Positions 40,913-50,279 of a stretch of DNA of 50,279 bases are shown one piece after another. The notes beneath the pieces are model-generated. The model saw only the letters and a program-made list of their open reading frames with translations, did no database searches and was not told where the DNA came from. This DNA is from Clostridia bacterium (GTDB lineage: Bacteria > Bacillota > Clostridia > Christensenellales > Aristaeellaceae): positions 1 through 50,279 of the forward strand of contig JAFUCP010000213.1 of the NCBI GenBank assembly GCA_017459565.1. The letters are read 5' to 3'. How positions within the stretch are numbered: the stretch's first letter is position 1; the number at the start of each line of letters is the position of its first letter. The translations under genes were made by a program, and so were the position numbers.

Positions 40913-41542
40913 CTACCTTCCCAGCATGTACAATAGCGCGTTGCAGATGGCGGCGGCCACGTTGCTGCCGCCCTTGCGTCCCCGGGCCACGATGTAGGGC
41001 ACGTCCGCGGTCATGATCAGCTCCTTGGACTGCACCACGTTCACAAAGCCCACCGGCACCCCGATGACCAGCCTCGGGGCGAGCCGGCCCTCCCGGATCA
41101 GCTCATAGACACGCACCAGCGCCGTGGGCGCGTTGCCGATGGCAAAGATCAGCGGCCGGTCGATCCCCGCGGCCTTGTCCATGGAGGCCACGGCCCGCGT
41201 GGAACCCGCGGCGGCAGCGGCGGCGGCCACGTCCTCGTCGCCGATGAAGCATCGGACCTCGCCGCTGTGCCTGGCCAGCGCTTTTTTGTTGATGCCGGCC
41301 ATGGCCATGGTGGTATCTGTGACGATCACCGCGCCGTCCCGGATGGCAGAAAGCGCCGCCTCCAGCACCCCCGGGGAAAAGCACAGCGAATCGGCATATT
41401 CAAAGTCCGCCGTGGTGTGGATCACGCGCTTGATGATGGGCGCAAGGGCCGCGTCGACGGGATGCGGCAGCTCGCTTTCAATGATCTCAAAGCTGCGCCT
41501 CTCGATCTCCATGGGCGCGACGCGCTCCAGTTCAATTTTCAT
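40913..41542 (-). CDS. cbiC: Cobalt-precorrin-8 methylmutase
   Basis: 209 residues; moves the methyl group from C11 to C12 to give cobyrinate. Visible: IEIERRSF-type start (MEIERRSFEII), VIHTTADFEYADSL with the catalytic His, VTDTTMAMAGINK, the FAIGNAPTAL block and GVPVGFVNVVQSKELI. Overlaps the end of the CbiJET gene by 11 bases, so translation is coupled. Confidence 0.95.
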   Translation of the reverse strand: MKIELERVAPMEIERRSFEIIESELPHPVDAALAPIIKRVIHTTADFEYADSLCFSPGVLEAALSAIRDGAVIVTDTTMAMAGINKKALARHSGEVRCFIGDEDVAAAAAAAGSTRAVASMDKAAGIDRPLIFAIGNAPTALVRVYELIREGRLAPRLVIGVPVGFVNVVQSKELIMTADVPYIVARGRKGGSNVAAAICNALLYMLGR

Positions 41543-43535
41543 CGGACAATCCTCCCCCGTCTCTCTGCATGGCGGCGATCCATATGGGGTTCAGGCCGCT
41601 CATCAGGTGATAGCTGCCCGCCAGGCGGCTGCGGGCGACGCTCAGCTGAACCACCTCGGCTTCCGAAAAGCCGAGTTTGCGGATGAGCCCGGCCAGCTCC
41701 GCCACGCTCTCCAGCGCAATCACGTTCACCACGAACCGGGCCCGGGGATTCTTTCGGAGCGCCGCTTCAATGATTTCTCCCATGCTGCCGGAGCTGCCGC
41801 CGATGAACACGTGGCTTGGCGCGTCCAGCGCGTCCAGCGCCTCCGGGGCCGTGCCCCGCACCACGGTCAGGTTCCGCAGGGCGAAGCGCTCCGCGTTCTG
41901 TTCGATCAACACCGCCGCGTCCTGGCGGCACTCCACGGCGTACACATGTCCCTCGGGGCACAGCAGCGCCGCCTCCACGGAGACGGAGCCGGTGCCCGCG
42001 CCCACGTCCCACACCACAGCGTTGGGCGTGAGGCGCAGCTTGGAGACGGACACGGCCCTGGCCTCGCTCTTGGTCATGGGCACGGTCCTTCCGCCCTCGC
42101 CCGACTGGCGAACGAACGCCTCGTCCGGCAGGCCCACCGGCAGCGCCATGGAAAAAGCGTGCCGGCGGATGAGCATGGCGCTCAGGGGCGCGCAGTCCGC
42201 ATCCCGAAGCTCCTGCGCCGTGCCGGTCAGCACCGCCTCGTCCGGGTAGGACAGCCGCTGGCCCACGGAAACCAGGGCGTCGCCCATGCCCGCGGCGCAC
42301 AAATCGCCGCACACCCGGCGCAGGGCGTCCGCGCCGTCCGTCAGGGCGAACACCTTGCCGTGCCTTTGAAGCTGCGGCACCACGGAGCCCTCCCGCCCGT
42401 GGAGCGAAACGGCCTTCGCATCGTCCCAGCTGACGCCCAGCCGGGCGCACAGCACCTGCATGGAGCTGAGCCCCGGAAGCACCCGCACCCGGTGGCCCTC
42501 AAGCAGCGGCAGCAGCTTTTTCGTGCCGCTGAAAAAACCGGTATCGCCGCTCATCACCACCGCCACGCGCCGGTACTGGGGATTCTCAGAGATGACCGAG
42601 GCGATCTTCGCGGGCGATATTTCCGCGAAGGCAGGCTTTGAGAACCGGGAAACCGCCTCCAGCATCCTGGCAGCGCCGATGAAGCAGTCGGCCGCCTCCA
42701 GCGCCTGCCGCGCCTCAAAGGTCAGCGTGTCGGGCGAGCCCATGCCGATGCCCACCACGTCGATCCGCCGCACGTCCGCCAGGCCGAAGCGTTCGAGCAA
42801 AAGGCGCACCAGCTGCCCGTAATCCAAGCCCTCGGGCTGCGGAGGACGCCCGATGACCACGCAACGCGCGCCGGCCTGCCGCGCCGCCCTGAGCTTGTCC
42901 GCAAAGCCGCCGCTGTCGCCGGAATCCTTGGTCACCAGGTAGTCGGCGCGGATGGCCCTGAGGGTGGCCACGTTCATTTCCAAGGAAAACGGGCCCTGCA
43001 TGGCGATGATGTGGGAGGGCGCGAAGCCCGCCGCCTCGCAGGCCGCCAGGGAGGACGCCATGGGCAGCACCCGGGGATAGAACCGCTCCCGGCCGTTTTC
43101 CACCGCGGCATAGGGGGCCAGCTCCTTGCTGCCCGTGGCCAACAGCGCCGTACCGGGGTGCGCGGCCAGCCAGTCCGCCGCGCCCTGCACGGAATCCACG
43201 TACACCGCGCCGTCCGCTTCCTCCCCGCCGCCCCGGTTCAGCCGCAGGTATTCCGTGCCCGTGGCCCCGCAGGCCGCGGCGATGCTCTTTGACGCCTGGA
43301 CGGCGTAGGGATGGGTGGCGTCGATCACGGCGTCGAAGCGCCGCCGGGCAAACAGCGCCGCCATCTCCCCCGCGTCCAGCCGTCGGGCGGAGATTTCGAC
43401 GTTGCCGCCTTCGGCGATCAGCGCGCCGCCGTACTCGGTGGCCGCGCAGGCCAGCACCGACCCCGGCTGTCCGGCGAGGAATTCCACCAGTCGCCGGCCC
43501 TCGGTGGTGCCGGCAAACACGCACAGGCTATACAT
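41532..43535 (-). CDS. cbiJET: CbiJ-CbiE-CbiT triple fusion: precorrin-6A reductase and C5/C15 methyltransferase-decarboxylase
   Basis: 667-residue protein with three complete enzymes in a row. Residues 1-255 are CbiJ/CobK (FAGTTEGRRLVEFL, DATHPYAVQASKSI, VTKDSGDSGGFADKL), which reduces precorrin-6A. Residues 257-460 are CbiE (DVVGIGMGSPDTLTFEARQAL, VVMSGDTGFFSG, VLPGLSSMQ), the C5-methyltransferase. Residues 464-667 are CbiT (DEAFVRQSGEGGRTVPMTKSEARAV and SAM motif WDVGAGTGSVSVEA at 509-522), the C15-methyltransferase and decarboxylase. CbiE-CbiT fusion (as in CobL) is common; addition of CbiJ at the front is less so. No frameshift is seen across the joins. Confidence 0.94.
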   Translation of the reverse strand: MYSLCVFAGTTEGRRLVEFLAGQPGSVLACAATEYGGALIAEGGNVEISARRLDAGEMAALFARRRFDAVIDATHPYAVQASKSIAAACGATGTEYLRLNRGGGEEADGAVYVDSVQGAADWLAAHPGTALLATGSKELAPYAAVENGRERFYPRVLPMASSLAACEAAGFAPSHIIAMQGPFSLEMNVATLRAIRADYLVTKDSGDSGGFADKLRAARQAGARCVVIGRPPQPEGLDYGQLVRLLLERFGLADVRRIDVVGIGMGSPDTLTFEARQALEAADCFIGAARMLEAVSRFSKPAFAEISPAKIASVISENPQYRRVAVVMSGDTGFFSGTKKLLPLLEGHRVRVLPGLSSMQVLCARLGVSWDDAKAVSLHGREGSVVPQLQRHGKVFALTDGADALRRVCGDLCAAGMGDALVSVGQRLSYPDEAVLTGTAQELRDADCAPLSAMLIRRHAFSMALPVGLPDEAFVRQSGEGGRTVPMTKSEARAVSVSKLRLTPNAVVWDVGAGTGSVSVEAALLCPEGHVYAVECRQDAAVLIEQNAERFALRNLTVVRGTAPEALDALDAPSHVFIGGSSGSMGEIIEAALRKNPRARFVVNVIALESVAELAGLIRKLGFSEAEVVQLSVARSRLAGSYHLMSGLNPIWIAAMQRDGGGLSDEN

Positions 43536-44259
43536 CCCGGTACCCCCTGGGCGTGACCATCCTGCCGTCGATCACCCGGGTCTGGGAGTTGCCGACAAAG
43601 GCGGTGGTAAACATGTCCGCCTCGTAGTCGCGCAGCTGCGCAAGGGTCATCACCCGCGTTTCCTCCCCCTCCCTGCCGATGTTGCGCACCACGCCGCACA
43701 CCGTATCGGGGCCGGCATGGCGCAGCAGGACATCGCAGGCCCTTTTCAGATGGTCCGGGCGCTTCATGCTGGCCGGGTTGTACAGCGCCACGGCGAAGTC
43801 CCCCAGGGCGGCGCACTCCAGCCGCCTCTCGATTTTCTCCCAGGGGGTCAGCAGGTCGCTCAGGCTGATGACCGCGAAATCGTGGGTCAGCGGCGCGCCC
43901 AGCCGCGCCGCGCCGGAGCAGGCCGCGGTCAACCCGCCGATGACCTCCACCTCCACGGCGGCGTCCTCGCCCCGAAGCTCATAAATCAGCCCCGCCATGC
44001 CATAGATGCCTGCGTCGCCGCTGCATATCATGGCCACGTCCCGGCCCTGGCCGGCCAGCTCCAGCGCCAACCGACAGCGGTCGGTTTCCCGGCGCATGGG
44101 TGTGGTATGGAACTCCTTTTCCGGGAAATGCGCTTTCACCAGATCTACATACACGTGATAGCCCACGATCACATCGCAGGCGTTCAGCACCTCCACCGCG
44201 CGCACCGTCATCTCCCGGTAATCGCCGGGACCGATGCCCACCACGCATATCTTAGCCAA
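43528..44259 (-). CDS. cbiH: Cobalt-precorrin-3 C17-methyltransferase
   Basis: 243 residues of the tetrapyrrole methylase fold: KICVVGIGPGDYREMTVRAVEVLNACDVIVGYHVYVDLV, MICSGDAGIYGMAGL, VIGGLTAACSGAARLGAPLTHDFAVISLSDLLTPWEKIERR and VVRNIGREGEE are CbiH/CobJ hallmarks. It methylates C17 and contracts the ring. Likely start is TTG 44259 (GGAGGG six bases upstream); TTG 44265 is too close to it. Overlaps both neighbours by eight bases. Confidence 0.95.
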   Translation of the reverse strand: MAKICVVGIGPGDYREMTVRAVEVLNACDVIVGYHVYVDLVKAHFPEKEFHTTPMRRETDRCRLALELAGQGRDVAMICSGDAGIYGMAGLIYELRGEDAAVEVEVIGGLTAACSGAARLGAPLTHDFAVISLSDLLTPWEKIERRLECAALGDFAVALYNPASMKRPDHLKRACDVLLRHAGPDTVCGVVRNIGREGEETRVMTLAQLRDYEADMFTTAFVGNSQTRVIDGRMVTPRGYRDV

Positions 44260-45274
44260 AATCAACCCTCCATTCCAATTCGGCCACGGCCACCGTCACG
44301 CCGTCCAGCGCCGTCTTTGGCGCGATCAGCCTGCCGCCCGCGGCCAGGGCCGCGCGCTCACAGACGTTGTCCACGCCCACCGTTTTTCTCACAAATTCAG
44401 AGCCCGATGCACTGCCCTCGACCCGCTCCAGCTGCTCCGCGCTGTAAAAGCGCACCGGCCAGCCCCTGTCCCGGCAGAACGTCAGCAGCCCCTCCTCGTC
44501 TGCCTTGAGGTCGATGGAGGCGGCGCCGCGCACGGCATTGGGATTCAAATGCCGCGCCGCAAGCACGCCGTCCACGGCGGCGGCGACGCGCTCCGCCGAC
44601 ACGCCCCTGCGGCAGCCGATGCCGACCCACAGCTTGCGGGGCGCCAGCAGCAGCGTATGCTCAAAGGGCGCCCTTTCATAGACCGAGGCGCAGATGCCCA
44701 GCGCCCCCGACTCGCCCCAAACCAGACCCTCCGGGAGGCGGTCGGGCCGCGGGCCGTCGGCGCAAAAGGGAATGTCGTCCGTGAGGATCTCCGCGGAAAC
44801 ACGCTTCGCCAGCGCCATGCTGGAGATGTGCATGTCCCGCTCCGCGGCCCAGGCGTCCACGGAAAACTTGCCGTTCACGTCCGTGGCGGTGGTGATGACG
44901 GCCGTCGCGCCCAGCGCCCGGGCCAGTCGGTGGGCCAGCCGGTTCGCGCCGCCGATGTGGCCGGAGAGAACGGGTATGACGAACCGGGCCCTTTCATCCA
45001 CGCACAGCACCGCCGGGTCGCTGAGCTTGCTGGCCACATGGGGCGCGACGGCCCGCACGGCGATGCCGCAGGCTCCCACGAAGATCAGCCCGTCCCGCCG
45101 GAAGACGCGGCCCGCGAAGGCGGCGAGGCTTCCGATGTAGACGGCGCAGTCCGGGGCCTCAAGCCTTGCGGGCACGAATATTTCAGCCCTGTCCCCGTCC
45201 GCGGCGAGACAATCGCGGATGCGGCGCGCGGCGTCCCTCCCGGCGGCGGTAAAGGCGAAAACGGCGATGTTCAT
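44252..45274 (-). CDS. cbiG: Cobalt-precorrin-5A hydrolase
   Basis: 340 residues with the three CbiG parts: N-terminal domain (about 1-130, including FVGACGIAVRAVAPHVASKLSDPAVLCVDERARFVIPVLSGHIGGANRLA), a middle linker and a C-terminal CobE-like domain (LWVGIGCRRGVSAERV through IDLKADEEGLL and EFVRKTVGVDNVCERAA). It opens the delta-lactone with loss of C20 as acetaldehyde, the step particular to the anaerobic route. ATGA overlap with cbiF. Confidence 0.95.
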   Translation of the reverse strand: MNIAVFAFTAAGRDAARRIRDCLAADGDRAEIFVPARLEAPDCAVYIGSLAAFAGRVFRRDGLIFVGACGIAVRAVAPHVASKLSDPAVLCVDERARFVIPVLSGHIGGANRLAHRLARALGATAVITTATDVNGKFSVDAWAAERDMHISSMALAKRVSAEILTDDIPFCADGPRPDRLPEGLVWGESGALGICASVYERAPFEHTLLLAPRKLWVGIGCRRGVSAERVAAAVDGVLAARHLNPNAVRGAASIDLKADEEGLLTFCRDRGWPVRFYSAEQLERVEGSASGSEFVRKTVGVDNVCERAALAAGGRLIAPKTALDGVTVAVAELEWRVDFG

Positions 45275-46026
45275 CGTTCCGCCCGCCTGTATTCGGTGGT
45301 AAAGCCGGGGTCGTAGAGCTTTGAGCGCTCATAGTCGGTGCCCAGGAAGTCGCCGACCACGATCAGCGAGGTCTTGGTCAGCCCGTTGGCCTTCACCGTA
45401 TCCGCCAGCGTGCCCACGGTGCAGCGGTAAATGCGCTCATCCGGCCAGGTGGCCTTGTACACGATGGCCGCCGGGGTAGCGGGGGCATAGCCGCCCTCGG
45501 TCAGCTCCCGCTGCACGTCCGCCGCCAGGGAGGTGCTTAAAAACAAGACCATGGTCGCTTTATGGGCCGCGAAGGCGCGTATGCTCTCCCGCTCCGGCAC
45601 CGGCGTGCGGCCCGCCGCCCGGGTGATGATCACCGACTGGGAGACCTCCGGCAGCGTGTACTCCGCCTTCAGTGCCGCCGCCGCGCCGCAGAAGGCGCTG
45701 ACGCCGGGACAGACATCGTATTCGATGCCCAGCGCGTCCAGGGCGTCAAACTGCTCCCGCACCGCGCCGTAGATGCTGGAATCGCCTGTGTGCAGCCGCA
45801 CGGTCAGCTTGCCGTCGGCCTCGGCGGCCTTGATGATATCAATCACCTGCTCCAGCGTCAGCTTCGCGCTGTCGTGGATCGCGCAGCCGTCCTTTGCGTA
45901 TGTCAGCAGCGCCGGGTTCACCAGAGAGCCCGCATAGATGATCACGTCCGCCTCGCCCAGCAGCTTTGCCCCGCGCACAGTGATGAGATCCGGCGCGCCG
46001 CTGCCCGCGCCCACAAAATGCACCAT
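45271..46026 (-). CDS. cbiF: Cobalt-precorrin-4 C11-methyltransferase
   Basis: 251 residues, tetrapyrrole methylase fold: VHFVGAGSGAPDLITVRGAKLLGEADVIIYAGSLVNPALL, VRLHTGDSSIYGAVREQ, CPGVSAFCGAAAALKAEYTLPEVSQSVIITRAAGRTPVPERE and LFLSTS are specific to CbiF/CobM. The ATG at 46026 follows GGAGG by 8 bases. First gene of the cbi operon. Confidence 0.96.
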   Translation of the reverse strand: MVHFVGAGSGAPDLITVRGAKLLGEADVIIYAGSLVNPALLTYAKDGCAIHDSAKLTLEQVIDIIKAAEADGKLTVRLHTGDSSIYGAVREQFDALDALGIEYDVCPGVSAFCGAAAALKAEYTLPEVSQSVIITRAAGRTPVPERESIRAFAAHKATMVLFLSTSLAADVQRELTEGGYAPATPAAIVYKATWPDERIYRCTVGTLADTVKANGLTKTSLIVVGDFLGTDYERSKLYDPGFTTEYRRAER

Positions 46027-46075
46027 AGCCCTCGCCTCCAAAATGCCCTGCAATAAGGCATAATTAACCTGAATA

Positions 46076-46105
46076 ATCTTATCACAAACGTCAAACGGCT
46101 GTCAA
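46076..46105 (-). promoter_or_regulatory. Promoter of the cbiFGH-JET-CD operon
   Basis: Minus strand: TTGACA (46105-46100), 18-base spacer, TAAGAT (46081-46076). About 45 bases separate it from cbiF; no cobalamin riboswitch fits in or is visible there. Confidence 0.7.
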
Positions 46106-46150
46106 TGTCGCAGCCTGCCTCTTTCCATCAAAATCTTATCATGGCGTTCG

Positions 46151-46179
46151 TTGCGCGAACGCGCCATACGTGCTATGAT
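46151..46179 (+). promoter_or_regulatory. Promoter of uvrA
   Basis: TTGCGC (46151-46156), 17-base spacer, TATGAT (46174-46179). The -35 overlaps an imperfect inverted repeat (ATGGCGTTCG/CGAACGCGCCAT, 46141-46168). It is not a Gram-positive LexA box because the half-sites face the wrong way. Confidence 0.65.
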
Positions 46180-46224
46180 AGCCCTGTTAAGCACAATTCC
46201 AAGGAATAAAGCGAGGGTATCCCA

Positions 46225-49059
<2,835 letters not shown>

Positions 49060-49069
49060 ATGATCGATT

Positions 49070-49098
49070 GCGGGCCGACGGCGATGCCGTCGGCCCGC
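49070..49098 (+). terminator. GC-rich hairpin behind uvrA, T-run missing
   Basis: A perfect 13-bp stem GCGGGCCGACGGC/GCCGTCGGCCCGC with loop GAT, 11 bases after the uvrA stop. AGGATATTGAC follows instead of a T-run, so it may act as a weak terminator or 3'-end stabiliser. Confidence 0.5.
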
Positions 49099-49275
49099 AG
49101 GATATTGACAAAGTCAATTGACTGACAGGCCGTTGAAAAGCCTTGAAGACAAGGAAGGACAGCCTGCAATCGAGGGCGCTTATCCGGATGTAAGTAGCCG
49201 AATTTTCGGCTGTCCTGACACAGTAAGCAGGAATTTCAACCACGCAAGCGGTTTTTCGGTCTATCCCAAAATTTG

Positions 49276-49375
49276 TGGGACAAGGGGACAGTTCTGTCCA
49301 TTCTCCAGGGTACAGTTTACTTGTCCCGGTTTTCAGGGTTTTAAAGTGGGACAGAAGAACCATCCCCTTGTCCCA
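49276..49375. repeat. 100-bp palindromic repeat (MITE/REP-like)
   Basis: Inverted arms: TGGGACAAGGGGACAGTTCT (from 49276) and, on the other strand from 49375, TGGGACAAGGGGATGGTTCT, with a 47-base centre. The wording GGGACAAGGGGACGGTTCT is, as I recall, common in short palindromes near REP-associated (RAYT) transposases in Bacillota and other phyla. No transposase is present here. Confidence 0.7.
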
Positions 49376-49385
49376 TTAACATAAA

Positions 49386-49446
49386 GGCAGTCGACGCGCC
49401 CGTCTGTTCCGTCTGGGAACAAAAACAAACAGGTAGGTCGACTGCC
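49386..49446 (-). terminator. Long-armed inverted repeat behind the secreted-protein gene
   Basis: GGCAGTCGAC (49386-49395) and GTCGACTGCC (49437-49446) pair perfectly, with an inner TGTTCC/GGAACA hairpin. On the minus strand the structure is followed by TTTATG, so it could end transcription of the gene whose stop is at 49478; it could also be part of the neighbouring repeat element. The rest of 49099-49275 holds no gene I can support. Confidence 0.45.
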
Positions 49447-49477
49447 CTCTGACAGAGACACGGTTAAGAAAACAGAC

Positions 49478-50035
49478 TCACTTGCTCCAGCCCTCATCCT
49501 CCGCGGCCGCCTCAAGGCTGACGGTATACAGCAGGCCCGTCAGGCGCGCGCCCCAGCCCTCTTCCATCTCGATGGGCCAGGTGCCCGCCGCCGCCACAAA
49601 GCCGGACGCATCCTCAATCACGTAAAAGGCCTGCACAAAGCTGTCGCTGAACGCGGCGGTCTGCCGATAGCCCACGACCTGCGCCCCGGATTCGGAAAGC
49701 TCGCGCTCATACGTCACGCCGTCGCCCGCGTTGAGGGCCAGGTAGTCCATGGCCGACATGCCCACGGATTCCGCGGACATCAACTCCATATACACGGCCT
49801 GGTCGGTGTCCCTTGGGGCGATCAGCACGCCCATGCCGTCCTCGGAGAGGCTGTCGTCCACTTCCAGGCACTCGGCATCGTACCAGAACGAAAAGCCCAT
49901 GCCGCTGTCATACAGCGTCTGCGTGACGTTCTCCGGCTCACCCTCCACATAAATCGTAGTCTCGCGCGTCTCGGCCCACGCCGCGGACATGAGCGCCACC
50001 GCAAGCGCCAGCAGCCCCGCAATCATCCTTCTCAT
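49478..50035 (-). CDS. Secreted protein of unknown function
   Basis: 185 residues. MRRMIAGLLALAVALMSAAWAE is a clear signal peptide with an AWA-type cleavage site and no lipobox. The mature part (about 160 residues) is acidic, rich in beta-type segments (FSFWYDAECLEVDD, QVVGYRQTAAF, FVQAFYVIEDASGFVAAAGTWP) and has one cysteine. I recognise no family. ATG 50035 with GGAGG 8 bases upstream; it follows the small gene at 50050 by 14 bases, so the two are probably an operon. Confidence 0.75.
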   Translation of the reverse strand: MRRMIAGLLALAVALMSAAWAETRETTIYVEGEPENVTQTLYDSGMGFSFWYDAECLEVDDSLSEDGMGVLIAPRDTDQAVYMELMSAESVGMSAMDYLALNAGDGVTYERELSESGAQVVGYRQTAAFSDSFVQAFYVIEDASGFVAAAGTWPIEMEEGWGARLTGLLYTVSLEAAAEDEGWSK

Positions 50036-50049
50036 GCAAGTCACCTCCG

Positions 50050-50265
50050 TCAATAGATCGTCCTGATCTCCGTCGCGCCGATATCCTTCATAAAGGCGTC
50101 CAGGCCCTGCTGGCCGTCCACGCGCATCAGGTCCGTGAACCTGCCGGTGGCCTTGTCGATGAAGCCCACGGTCATCTCTCCGGTGCAAATGCTCTTTCGC
50201 ACCGCGGGCTGCTGGGTCTGGGGATCGTATTTCGGCGTCGGAGCCTTTTTCCTGAACAGCGACAT
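50050..50265 (-). CDS. Small hypothetical protein at the window edge
   Basis: 71 residues, basic N-terminus (MSLFRKKAPTPKYDP) and a compact C-terminal part (EMTVGFIDKATGRFTDLMRVDGQQGLDAFMKDIGATEIRTIY) that looks like a small alpha/beta domain. No known family identified. The start at 50265 lies 14 bases from the window end and only a G-rich stretch is visible upstream, so a longer N-terminus cannot be excluded. Likely cotranscribed with the secreted-protein gene. Confidence 0.6.
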   Translation of the reverse strand: MSLFRKKAPTPKYDPQTQQPAVRKSICTGEMTVGFIDKATGRFTDLMRVDGQQGLDAFMKDIGATEIRTIY

Positions 50266-50279
50266 GCGCGCCGCCCCCC

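Noticed and set aside
46141..46170. LexA/SOS box at uvrA
   Set aside because: The inverted repeat reads GTTCG...CGAAC; the Gram-positive SOS box has the opposite arrangement, CGAAC...GTTCG.
46027..46224. Cobalamin riboswitch upstream of cbiF
   Set aside because: The leader between promoter and cbiF is only about 45 bases and no B12-box sequence is visible on either strand of the gap.

Overview
The window reads as chromosomal DNA from a GC-rich (by eye about 60%) anaerobic member of the Bacillota, most likely a gut Clostridia lineage. The reasons are a T-box-controlled hisS-aspS operon, strong GGAGG ribosome-binding sites and sigma-A-type promoters, TelA/XpaC and LemA/TPM genes, a membrane fumarate reductase, and the anaerobic (cbi) branch of cobalamin synthesis. 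No rRNA, tRNA or CRISPR array was seen. All family names come from reading motifs, not from database searches.

Layout. 0-5 kb: the end of a HAD phosphatase gene, an alanyl-tRNA editing protein, then promoter, T-box, hisS, aspS and a strong terminator. 5.3-19 kb is an accessory region: a wrecked ABC exporter, a TetR regulator with recurring operator-like sites, and several short minus-strand operons. These encode seven different class I SAM-dependent methyltransferases (two of them in the 17-19 kb block), four related four-helix membrane proteins, one of two related alpha/beta hydrolases, and an ATC-hydrolase-like protein; the second alpha/beta hydrolase is a separate plus-strand gene at 16.4 kb. 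CorA and small hypothetical genes are interspersed. 17-25 kb: a complete Opp/Nik-type ABC importer operon ending in a methyltransferase, a second methyltransferase, and a divergent M14-type deacylase. Three promoters here share one C-tract/G-tract element at a fixed distance from the -35 box. 25-27.6 kb: an ICMT-like membrane methyltransferase, an Fe-S/flavodoxin-type reductase, a truncated GNAT and an ISL3 transposase relic. 27.6-30.6 kb: fumarate reductase (frdCAB order). 30.7-36.6 kb: an operon xth-xpaC-telA-lemA-TPM plus a SorE-like dehydrogenase. 36.6-39.8 kb: inositol monophosphatase, cysS and a secreted SH3 protein. 39.8-46.1 kb: cbiF-G-H-(JET fusion)-C-D. 46.2-49.1 kb: uvrA. 49.1-50.3 kb: a palindromic MITE-like repeat and two hypothetical genes.

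How it fits together. The most novel-looking part is the 17-25 kb block. One putative regulator would control an importer operon, two paralogous methyltransferases and a metallo-deacylase. This resembles a uptake-and-processing module for a small amide- or peptide-like compound, possibly a metal chelator; that role is inference. The neighbouring methyltransferase/membrane-protein operons form a second, larger undescribed array. The flanks (tRNA charging, cobalamin, fumarate respiration, DNA repair) are ordinary core metabolism.
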